From: SLRI01 sp964576715
GTDB lineage: Bacteria; Pseudomonadota; Alphaproteobacteria; Geminicoccales; Geminicoccaceae
Assembly (NCBI GenBank): GCA_964576715.1
Contig: CAZNWE010000103.1
Coordinates: forward strand, 1 to 12,101
Direction: 5' to 3'
Length of the DNA: 12,101 nt
Positions 6,608 to 12,101 of this stretch are shown piece after piece. Within the stretch, counting starts at the first letter, position 1; every line of letters starts with the position of its first letter. The position numbers were made by a program, and so were the translations under genes. The notes below the pieces were generated by a model. That model was not told the origin of the DNA. It ran no database searches and was given only the letters and a program-made list of their open reading frames with translations.

Positions 6608-7651
6608 CTAGCCCGCTGCCGCCTGCGGCTTGGCCACACCGTTCCCGGCGACCGATTTCATCTCCTCGATGATCCGGTCGTTGGTGCCTTGCAAGACGAA
6701 ATCGACGGCGGCGTTGATCGCCGAGGCGAAGCCGATGGCATCCGTGCCACCGTGGCTCTTGACCACCACGCCGTTGACGCCGAGGAAGAGCGCACCGTTG
6801 TAGAGGCGCGGGTCGAAGCGGTCGCGGAGACCCTGCAACGCCGGCTTGGCGAGCAGGTAGCCCAGCTTCGCCCGCCAGGAGCTGGCGAACGCGTCGCGCA
6901 GTGCCTGGGTGAACAGGCCGGCCGTGCCCTCGGCGATCTTCAAGGCCACGTTGCCGGTAAAACCGTCGGTGACCACCACGTCGACCGTGCCGGCGGTGAC
7001 GTCGGTGCCTTCGACAAAGCCCGCATAGGCGATCTCGAGGTCGCTGTCGCGCAGCAGGCCGGCAGCACGGCGCACCACACCATCGCCCTTGAGTTCTTCC
7101 GTGCCGACGTTCAAGAGCCCGACCCGGGGCTTGGCGATGCCGAGCACCGCCCTGGCGTACACCTCGCCCATGACCGCGAACTGAAAGAGATGCTCCGCCG
7201 AGCATTCGACATTGGCACCGAGGTCGAGAAAGACCACAGGATTGCCCTTGGACGGCATCACGCTCGCGATCGCCGGCCGATCGATGCCCGGCAAGGTGCG
7301 CAGGGTGAAGATCGCCATGGCCATCAAGGCGCCGGTATTGCCGGCCGAGACCACCACCCCCGCCTCGCCGTCGCGGACGGCGTCGATCGCCAGACGCATC
7401 GAGCTGTTGCGACCCTGGCGAAGGGCGGTCGAAGGCTTGGCATCGGCGGCCACGGCATCCGGCGTGTGGCGCAACTCGGTCGCCGCGGCGAGGCCGGCAT
7501 GCTGATCGAGCAGGCCGTTGATCCGGCCTTCGTCGCCGAACAGGAGGAAGCGGAGGTCCGGCCGTTTGGCCAGGGCGATGGCGGCGCCGGCGATGACGAT
7601 CGCCGGGGCGGCATCGCCGCCCATCCCGTCGAGGGCCACGGTGACGCTCAT
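6608..7651 (-). CDS. plsX: phosphate acyltransferase PlsX
   Basis: PlsX converts acyl-ACP and phosphate to acyl-phosphate, the acyl donor used by PlsY to make lysophosphatidic acid at the membrane. From the ATG at 7651 it has 347 residues, the normal length. The start VTVALDGMGGDAAP is the family signature. Further conserved segments are SAGNTGALMA, the FLDLGANVEC core, VGLLNVGTEELKGD, and VVTDGFTGNVALKIAEG. A Gly-Val-Asn-Gly-rich segment near the C-terminus precedes SHGGTDAIGFASAI. The frame is open upstream, but the extra residues are not family-like. The ribosome site is weak (GAG only). It sits 112 bp after the DUF177 gene and before fabH, the standard alphaproteobacterial order. Confidence 0.95.
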   Translation of the reverse strand: MSVTVALDGMGGDAAPAIVIAGAAIALAKRPDLRFLLFGDEGRINGLLDQHAGLAAATELRHTPDAVAADAKPSTALRQGRNSSMRLAIDAVRDGEAGVVVSAGNTGALMAMAIFTLRTLPGIDRPAIASVMPSKGNPVVFLDLGANVECSAEHLFQFAVMGEVYARAVLGIAKPRVGLLNVGTEELKGDGVVRRAAGLLRDSDLEIAYAGFVEGTDVTAGTVDVVVTDGFTGNVALKIAEGTAGLFTQALRDAFASSWRAKLGYLLAKPALQGLRDRFDPRLYNGALFLGVNGVVVKSHGGTDAIGFASAINAAVDFVLQGTNDRIIEEMKSVAGNGVAKPQAAAG

Positions 7652-7763
7652 CGTCTCGGCCGCCAGCCGGCGCCCGTCGATGACCGTGGCCGCCGCAGCA
7701 TGGCGTTTGAGCGCGGCATCGCGTTCGAGCAAAGCGCGCCGCCGACCATGAGCCTGGTCATGC

Positions 7764-8303
7764 TCAACGCCTCTTGTTCCGATCGCGCAAGGCGGCGAGT
7801 GCGGCGAAGGCGGACCGGGCGGCGGCGTCTGCCGCATCGTTGTAGCTGCGCAGCACCGCCGGAGCGTCGGCGGCGTGCGGGTAGGGGTCGAGGGCCAGGG
7901 CCAGTTCCTCGACCGCGATCTCGCCGAGATCGACCAGGTCGCCATGCAGCGGCTCGGGCTCCTCGTCATCCGGCGAGACGACGATTTCCGCCGCGGGTGC
8001 GCTGGTTTCGGTGACGAAGTAGCGCTCGACCGGCACCTCCAGCGGCGCCGGCACGGGCTCCAGCGTCACCACACAGCGCTGCATGGCGTCGGCCTCGAGG
8101 GTGCCGCGGACGATCAGCACGCCCTCGCGCGGCGCCTTCTCGATCCGCCCCTGAAACCGCAAGCCGGCCAGGCTCACCAGCTCGAGCCGCCGGGCGATTG
8201 CACGACACTCGGCCGTGGTCGCCTCCAGCGTGAAGGCATGCCCGCCGGTCGCCGGCAACTGCCGCAACCGAAACAGGCGCGAGAACTCGAACTCGTCTGC
8301 CAA
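7764..8303 (-). CDS. DUF177 / YceD-family protein
   Basis: From the TTG at 8303 this is a 179-residue member of DUF177 (YceD). YceD proteins are linked to 23S rRNA accumulation and, in plants, to plastid rRNA processing; the molecular activity is not settled. The sequence shows the FEFSRLFRL start, a central LEADAMQRCVVTLEPVPAPL segment where family members carry the conserved Cys, an acidic middle, and LALALDPYPHAADAP near the end. TTG is supported by AGAGGA six bases upstream. The frame is open 55 codons further to a TTG at 8468, but that extension crosses a tandem repeat and is unlikely to be translated. In many bacteria rpmF sits between this gene and plsX; here the 112-bp gap is too short for it. 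Confidence 0.9.
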   Translation of the reverse strand: MADEFEFSRLFRLRQLPATGGHAFTLEATTAECRAIARRLELVSLAGLRFQGRIEKAPREGVLIVRGTLEADAMQRCVVTLEPVPAPLEVPVERYFVTETSAPAAEIVVSPDDEEPEPLHGDLVDLGEIAVEELALALDPYPHAADAPAVLRSYNDAADAAARSAFAALAALRDRNKRR

Positions 8304-8309
8304 AGTTGA

Positions 8310-8315
8310 TCCTCT
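8310..8315 (-). promoter_or_regulatory. ribosome binding site supporting the TTG start of the DUF177 gene
   Basis: AGAGGA on the minus strand ends six bases before the TTG at 8303. This is the only well-placed site in the open frame. Confidence 0.65.
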
Positions 8316-8329
8316 TCCCGTCTCCGCTT

Positions 8330-8346
8330 TCAGCCTTTTCGGCTGA
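8330..8346 (-). promoter_or_regulatory. leader hairpin upstream of the DUF177 gene
   Basis: TCAGCC (8330-8335) and GGCTGA (8341-8346) pair perfectly around a 5-base loop, TTTTC on the plus strand and GAAAA on the transcript strand. It sits about 15 bases before the ribosome site. It could be a structured leader element; there is no direct evidence of function. Confidence 0.3.
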
Positions 8347-8410
8347 CCGGCCGCCCTGCGGATGACTGTCTGCGGCAAGCCCCGACCAAGCTCGGGCCAC
8401 GGTGCACGAC

Positions 8411-8455
8411 CGAGACAAATAACGTCGAGACAGCTGACGCCGAGACAGGTGACAT
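8411..8455. repeat. 15-bp tandem repeat, three units
   Basis: Three contiguous 15-bp units begin at 8411, 8426 and 8441. All start CGAGACA and share T at position 10 and AC at positions 12-13: CGAGACAaaTaACgt, CGAGACAgcTgACgc, CGAGACAggTgACat. On the minus strand each gives TGTCTCG. It lies 108 bp upstream of the DUF177 start, in the probable promoter or leader. Confidence 0.75.
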
Positions 8456-8621
8456 GCAGTCCGGCCAATGCGTCGTCTCTCTCAACCCAGCCCAGAGACT
8501 ACGCGATCACGACGCTTGACGCTAGGTAGAACGACGCTGCCGGTCGAGCGACCGGGTGGCAGGGTTGCGGGTCGCCCCACCCGAGACCTCGCCACGCCGC
8601 CATGCCGGACCCGGCAGGCTG

Positions 8622-9317
8622 TTAGCGATGGCGGCTGCCGAGCGGGTCGCCGCCGTCGACGGTCGGCGCGCCATCGGCCGCCGCACCGGCCAAGCGTGCC
8701 GGCGGCAAGCTGCATCGCCCGGCGAGCAGATCCTCGCCGGACACCGCTTCGAGGCGCTCGGCCTCGGCCAGCAGATGAGCGGCGAGAGCCAGCATCCCGG
8801 GCGCTGGAGGTGCCTGATCCGCCGGGTTTCCGGCACCGTTCACCCGGTTGAGGATATTGCGCTCAAGGATGCCGGCGATGGCGCGGGTGTCGGCCGCGTC
8901 GAGGCAGGGGTCGAGGGCCTGAAACCTCGCCAGGAAGGTTTGCGCCGCGCGCTTGACGTGCTTGCCGACCGAGAGATCGCCGACCCCCTGCTCGCGGATA
9001 TTGCGGTCGACGTCAGCGAACATCACGTCGAAGACGTCCTGGGCGATGACCTTGCCGGCCTCGTTCTCGGCGCGCAACCGGCGCATCAGCAGAACGGCGT
9101 GCAGGCCGATCAACTCGAGCCGGCCGTCCGGCGTATCCGGGACACCCCATTCCGTATAGAACTGCGGCTGCCGGGCCCGCGCCACGATCACGTGATAGAG
9201 TGCGAAGGCCTTGGCCAGACGCGCCCGATCCGCCTTTCGCCCGCTCAACCAGCTGCTGAACCGGCCGAACAGGCCGCGGCTCACTGGCCAAAGTTCTTGT
9301 TCACGTTCCACGGTCAT
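8622..9317 (-). CDS. ubiquinol-cytochrome c chaperone (CBP3/UQCC1 family)
   Basis: This 231-residue protein matches the CBP3-type chaperone family, which assists cytochrome b synthesis and assembly of the bc1 complex. The domain runs from about residue 37 to 160. Its typical segments are LYHVIVARARQPQFYTEWGVPD, the helix GLHAVLLMRRL, and VDRNIREQGVGDLSVGKHVK, the most conserved stretch. After the domain, residues 165-231 form an Ala/Leu-rich helix and a Gly/Ala-rich tail that is probably lineage-specific. The ATG at 9317 has no ribosome site; GTG codons at residues 3 and 12 are alternatives. The gene is divergent from bamE across 86 bp, the usual alphaproteobacterial pairing. Confidence 0.88.
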   Translation of the reverse strand: MTVEREQELWPVSRGLFGRFSSWLSGRKADRARLAKAFALYHVIVARARQPQFYTEWGVPDTPDGRLELIGLHAVLLMRRLRAENEAGKVIAQDVFDVMFADVDRNIREQGVGDLSVGKHVKRAAQTFLARFQALDPCLDAADTRAIAGILERNILNRVNGAGNPADQAPPAPGMLALAAHLLAEAERLEAVSGEDLLAGRCSLPPARLAGAAADGAPTVDGGDPLGSRHR

Positions 9318-9403
9318 TCTAAACCGATCACCGACTGGTTGTTCGCGCCCTGCGTGAGCCCAGCACGCCGCCCATCGGGTGGCACGACAAGAAGGTAGTC
9401 ATC

Positions 9404-9880
9404 ATGGTGCTGAAATCGAGTGTCGCAGCCGGCATCCTGGCGCTGGCCGTGGCGATCGGCGGGCTCGCGGGTTGCACGCCGCAGCTGAGCCAGCACGGTC
9501 ACACCATCGATCCCGAGAGCTTGACCCGGATCACCCCGGGCGTGAGCTCGCGCGAGGAAGTGGCGCGCCTGCTGGGCAGCCCGTCGGCGCTGGCGATGTT
9601 CGAGGACAGCCGCTGGTATTATGTCAGCCAGCAACGGGAGCGCCGCTCCTTCTTCCAGAGCCGGATCACCGAGCAGGAGGTGGTGACGATCAGCTTCGAC
9701 GACCGCGGTATCGTGCGCGACATCGACTTGCACGGCATGGATCAGGCAATGGCCATCGATCCCGACCCGGACAGCACCCGCACGCTCGGCAACGAACTGA
9801 GCATTGTCGAGCAACTGATCGGCAATATCGGGCGCTTCGGCGATCCTTCTGGCACGGTCGGTCAGAGCCCCACCAACTAG
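9404..9880 (+). CDS. bamE: outer membrane protein assembly factor BamE
   Basis: This is a small outer-membrane lipoprotein of the BamE/SmpA/OmlA family, a non-essential subunit of the BAM complex that inserts beta-barrel proteins. It is 158 residues long. It has a lipoprotein signal with lipobox LAGC and acylated Cys24. The SmpA/OmlA domain follows (about 34-110): ITPGVSSREEVARLLGSPS is the family helix, and DSRWYYVSQQRERRSFFQSRITEQEVVTISFDDRG is the strand region. The tail after 115 is Asp-rich and less conserved. The ATG is preceded by GAAGG at eight bases. It is transcribed alone, away from the CBP3 gene, and a short GC hairpin overlaps its stop. Confidence 0.93.
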   Translation: MVLKSSVAAGILALAVAIGGLAGCTPQLSQHGHTIDPESLTRITPGVSSREEVARLLGSPSALAMFEDSRWYYVSQQRERRSFFQSRITEQEVVTISFDDRGIVRDIDLHGMDQAMAIDPDPDSTRTLGNELSIVEQLIGNIGRFGDPSGTVGQSPTN

Positions 9881-9891
9881 GGGCCACCCCT
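9879..9891 (+). terminator. weak hairpin at the bamE stop
   Basis: AGGGG (9879-9883) pairs with CCCCT (9887-9891) around a 3-base loop, overlapping the TAG. No T-run follows, so any termination role is doubtful. Confidence 0.2.
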
Positions 9892-10373
9892 GACTTCGGC
9901 CGTTGCTGTCGAGCTGCCCAGCCTTTTCCGCCCGCGGTCGGCCTGCCGCTGCCGATGACGGAGAACAAACTGGGCGCAGCTCAGTCACACCACGCCGTGG
10001 GACATGATCCTGCAGAGCCTGCTGGCCGCCTCGCCTCCAGAGGTCGGATGGCAGACCTTCCGGCCAGTCCCGGCGACGGATCACCGGCCAGCTCTGCCGC
10101 AAACCGCCGAAACGCGCCGAGCTGCAGGCGATCCCGGTCGGGCACCGGAACGCCGATCTCTGGTCCCGGTACGCCGCACAGCCCTATCGGGAACGCCTCC
10201 TCGGGCGCGAACTCGTGGGCTCGACGGACCGGCATGACCATCCCTCCGACGATGCGCTGATGCAGAACTGCCCGAAAACACTGACGGTTTAGGGGATCCG
10301 CTCTCTCGCCGTCGAAGTCGGCCCAAGCGACCCACTCCACGCAGCGGGTCAACTGCCCACGGGCGATCCACCT
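9892..10373. other. gene-free stretch between the convergent bamE and M48 genes
   Basis: No intact gene with a start, ribosome site and recognisable family is present. The right half keeps coding-like composition on the plus strand and may be a decayed ORF. No insertion-sequence ends, tRNA or clear terminator are visible. Confidence 0.55.
10004..10292 (+). pseudogene. possible frameshifted ORF remnant
   Basis: An ATG at 10004 opens a frame reading MILQSLLAASPPEVGWQTF. The adjacent frame carries a protein-like run (…RNADLWSRYAAQPYRERLL…) ending at TAG 10290-10292, with G/C at nearly all third positions. A single shift near 10070-10080 would join the two into about 95 residues. No family is recognised and no ribosome site is seen, so this may be chance in GC-rich DNA. 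Confidence 0.2.
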
Positions 10374-11708
10374 TCAGCCGCGGCCAATGCTCTCCAGCCG
10401 CTCGGCCGCCTGCTCGAGGTCCTGCAAATGCAACCACTCGGCGTCGCCCGGCTGAACGTGCTGGCGCGCCCGACGCAGGTGGAGGGAGGCATCTTCCGGG
10501 TTGCGCACCAAGACGGCGTGCTCGGCAAGGGCGAGGGAGGCCCGCGCCTGATGGCCAAGACGCCCCTCGGCGATGCCGAGGAACCGCCAGGCGAACGCAT
10601 TTTCCGGTTCCAGCCGCACCACCTCGCGCAAGTGTGCCACCGCTTCCTCGGTGCTCGCCGGCTCGTTCAGCTCGAGCAAGGCGCGGGCGAGGCCGAAGCG
10701 CACCAGTGCCGCATCGGGGACGCCGGCGAGGGCTTCCCGGTAGGCCGGCACCGCGGCCGCGATCCGCCCGCTCTCGAACAGCATCTGGCCCTCGAGCTCG
10801 TCGAGATGGGGGTCGCCCGGCCGCTCGGCCTGGAGGCCGGCGACGAGGTCCAAGGCGCGGTCGGTATCGCCGCGGCGGAAATGAGCAATCGCGCGGGCAT
10901 AGCGATCCGCGAAGGACTGGCCGGTTCGTTGCGCCAGGACATCCATCGGATCACCGAGAAAACCCTCCAGCTTGGCGACCATTCTGTGATGCGCGTCATG
11001 CAGTTCCGGTGGCAGGCTGTTCCCGCGATAGGCCGAGCGATCGACCTCGCCGCCGAGGAACACGATGCGGTCGCGGGTCAGTGGGTGGGTGCGGAGATAT
11101 TCCGGGCCCTCGGCATTGAGCCGAAGGTTCTGCGTCTCGAGGATCTTGAAGAACTCGTAGAGCCCGGTGGGCGGCAATGCCTCGGCGGCGAGATAGCGGA
11201 TCGCCGCCTGGTCCGCCGCCTGTTCCTGACCGCGGCTGAAGCGCAGCAGGTTGCGCTCGGCGACCGTGGCCCCGCCAGCCATCACCGCCGTGCCGACTTG
11301 CGGTGCCCCGGCGACGATGGCGGCCGCCCCCAAGAGCGCGCCGATGATCGCCTCGGTGTTGGCTTGACCGACCGCGCCCTGGAGCCGCGAGAGATGGCCG
11401 CCGGAGATGTGCCCGGCCTCGTGCGCGATCACCCCGGCGAGCTGCTCCGGGCTTTCCGCCCGCTCGATCAGGCCGGTGTGGATGAACAGGTTTTGCCCGC
11501 CGGCCACGAAGGCGTTCAGGCTGGGGTCGTTGACCACGAACAAGCGGACAGCGTTCGGCTCGAGCCCGGCGGCAGCGAAGATGGGGTCGGCGATGCGGCG
11601 CAGATCGGCCTCGATCTCGGCGTCGCGGATGAGCGTCTGTGCCGCCAGCGGCCCACCCGCGCCGAGCATCAGCGAAAAGGCCAGGATCGCCAATAACCGC
11701 TTGATCAC
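10374..11708 (-). CDS. periplasmic M48 zinc metalloprotease with TPR repeats (BepA-like)
   Basis: From the GTG at 11708 the protein has 444 residues. A signal peptide (KR then a hydrophobic core, cut near AAQ at 22-24) sends it to the periplasm. The M48 peptidase domain shows zinc ligands His96 and His100 with Glu97 in AHEAGH, and Glu162 with Asp166 in GQEQAADQ. The THPLTRDR segment (207-214) contains the His that acts as a switch in BepA. Residues about 265-435 form TPR-like helical pairs. Family members degrade or help assemble outer-membrane proteins such as LptD, which fits with bamE nearby. GAGG is four bases before the GTG. An ATG at 11837 adds 43 residues before the signal, which is unlikely. 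Confidence 0.9.
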   Translation of the reverse strand: MIKRLLAILAFSLMLGAGGPLAAQTLIRDAEIEADLRRIADPIFAAAGLEPNAVRLFVVNDPSLNAFVAGGQNLFIHTGLIERAESPEQLAGVIAHEAGHISGGHLSRLQGAVGQANTEAIIGALLGAAAIVAGAPQVGTAVMAGGATVAERNLLRFSRGQEQAADQAAIRYLAAEALPPTGLYEFFKILETQNLRLNAEGPEYLRTHPLTRDRIVFLGGEVDRSAYRGNSLPPELHDAHHRMVAKLEGFLGDPMDVLAQRTGQSFADRYARAIAHFRRGDTDRALDLVAGLQAERPGDPHLDELEGQMLFESGRIAAAVPAYREALAGVPDAALVRFGLARALLELNEPASTEEAVAHLREVVRLEPENAFAWRFLGIAEGRLGHQARASLALAEHAVLVRNPEDASLHLRRARQHVQPGDAEWLHLQDLEQAAERLESIGRG

Positions 11709-11775
11709 GAAACCTCGCACCGAAGCTGCTGCCGAGACAGGAAGCGGTGGCGTCGCAACCGCCCCGACCCCGTTT

Positions 11776-11804
11776 AAGATCGACAGCGATGCAGCCGCGC
11801 GCAA
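11776..11804 (-). promoter_or_regulatory. candidate promoter of the M48 protease gene
   Basis: On the minus strand TTGCGC (11799-11804) and GATCTT (11776-11781) are separated by 17 bp. They lie about 70 bp upstream of the GTG start. The match to the -10 consensus is poor. Confidence 0.25.
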
Positions 11805-11876
11805 GCCCTGGCACAGCCCTTCTTGCCGCTCAACCATGAAGATTTGATGAACGAGCGCCCCGGTCCGCCGCGTCTT

Positions 11877-11900
11877 GCCGCTCGGCGACGACCGAACGGC
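11877..11900 (-). terminator. hairpin after the RNase E-like gene
   Basis: On the minus strand GCCGTTCGG and CCGAGCGGC form a 9-bp stem with one G-U pair and a 6-base loop, starting 7 bases after the stop codon. No T-run follows, so it may be a 3'-end stabilising structure or a weak terminator. Confidence 0.4.
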
Positions 11901-11906
11901 ACGCCG

Positions 11907-12101
11907 CTAGCGCACCCAGCGACTCCACCACCCCTGGCGCGGCGGCTGCGGCTCGCCGCTTTCTTCCGCCAATGCCATCTCGCGCGGCCGCTCGGCCTCT
12001 GCCGCCGGCTGGACCTCTTCGCTCACCGGCTCGCCCGTAACGGAATCGGTTGCGGCAAGCGATGGCTCGGGCTCGACGTCGGCCGGTACGGCCGCTGGTG
12101 C
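11907..12101 (-). CDS. rne: ribonuclease E, C-terminal tail (partial)
   Basis: The frame is open from the window's right edge to TAG at 11907-11909, giving the last 64 residues of a protein that starts outside. The tail is rich in Glu, Pro and Ala (for example AERPREMALAEESGEPQPP) and ends in QGWWSRWVR. A disordered acidic/Pro-rich region closing in a GWW-basic motif is typical of alphaproteobacterial RNase E, whose unstructured C-terminus scaffolds the RNA degradosome. The catalytic half is outside, so the call rests on the tail alone. Another protein with a disordered tail is possible. Confidence 0.6.
   Translation of the reverse strand, partial: APAAVPADVEPEPSLAATDSVTGEPVSEEVQPAAEAERPREMALAEESGEPQPPRQGWWSRWVR

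Larger units (their letters stand above)
8304..8621. other. 318-bp gene-free leader between the CBP3 and DUF177 genes
   Basis: No gene of credible composition is visible on either strand. The interval holds the DUF177 ribosome site, a 6-bp hairpin, a three-copy 15-bp tandem repeat, and an inverted repeat GTCTCT (8475-8480) / AGAGAC (8494-8499). It probably carries the promoter of the DUF177-plsX unit, though no clear -35/-10 pair can be picked out. Confidence 0.6.

Noticed and set aside
5380..6672. Plus-strand open frame opposite fabH
   Set aside because: It mirrors the fabH codons and has Gly/Arg-rich composition; FabH on the minus strand has full catalytic motifs.
7652..7763. Possible rpmF (ribosomal protein L32) between the DUF177 gene and plsX
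   Set aside because: The 112-bp gap is too short and shows no L32-like sequence; in many Alphaproteobacteria rpmF lies elsewhere.
6530..8014. Plus-strand open frame opposite plsX
   Set aside because: Shadow of plsX, low-complexity His/Arg/Gly-rich, no recognisable domain.
8411..8455. CRISPR-like array
   Set aside because: The units are contiguous 15-mers with no spacers, so this is a tandem repeat.
9314..10102. Minus-strand open frame opposite bamE
   Set aside because: BamE has a lipobox, a ribosome site and conserved domain; the opposite frame has none of these.
9981..10352. Minus-strand 123-codon open frame in the bamE-M48 gap
   Set aside because: No ribosome site, no recognisable family, and its composition looks like the antisense of the plus-strand coding-like run.
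10428..11696. Plus-strand open frame opposite the M48 protease
   Set aside because: Antisense shadow; the minus strand carries the zinc-protease motifs and signal peptide.

Overview
The window is GC-rich chromosomal DNA (by eye well above 65% GC) from an alphaproteobacterium, most like a Rhodospirillales/Geminicoccales-type lineage. The main evidence is gene order: bamE, divergent from a minus-strand run of ubiquinol-cytochrome c chaperone, DUF177 (YceD), plsX, fabH, ihfA, a MerR-type regulator and tRNA-Pro. This is a conserved alphaproteobacterial neighbourhood. Coding strands use G/C heavily at third positions, and several genes start with TTG or GTG.

Layout. Positions 1-75 hold five 12-bp tandem units, possibly the Gly/Pro-rich tail of a plus-strand gene that begins outside the window. 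A HAD phosphatase (minus, 227-943) is divergent from a YdjM-type membrane metal-dependent hydrolase (plus, 1095-2150). The gap between them carries a 15-bp direct repeat with a 20-bp period and a perfect hairpin. A gamma-glutamylcyclotransferase-fold protein (plus, 2258-2755) follows, converging on a LacI-type regulator (minus, 2886-3959) with no obvious local target. tRNA-Pro(GGG) lies at 4302-4378 on the minus strand.

From 4496 to 9317 everything is on the minus strand. In transcription order: CBP3-type cytochrome bc1 assembly chaperone, DUF177 protein, PlsX, FabH, IHF alpha, MerR-type regulator. PlsX and FabH link phospholipid and fatty-acid synthesis: PlsX makes acyl-phosphate from acyl-ACP, and FabH starts fatty-acid elongation. 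The stretch is probably several transcription units. IHF alpha has its own promoter-like sequence and a hairpin separates it from fabH, and DUF177 has a 318-bp leader with tandem repeats.

BamE (plus, 9404-9880) is an outer-membrane lipoprotein. After it comes a 493-bp stretch with no intact gene, only a possible decayed ORF. An M48 metalloprotease with a signal peptide and C-terminal repeats (BepA-like, minus, 10374-11708) follows. The last 195 bases encode the C-terminal tail of a minus-strand protein, most likely RNase E.

This is mostly a conserved housekeeping region. I found no phage, insertion sequence, CRISPR array or defence-like cassette, and no convincing undescribed system. The points worth a second look are small: operator-like and tandem repeats in leaders, ambiguous starts, and the decayed stretch at 9881-10373.
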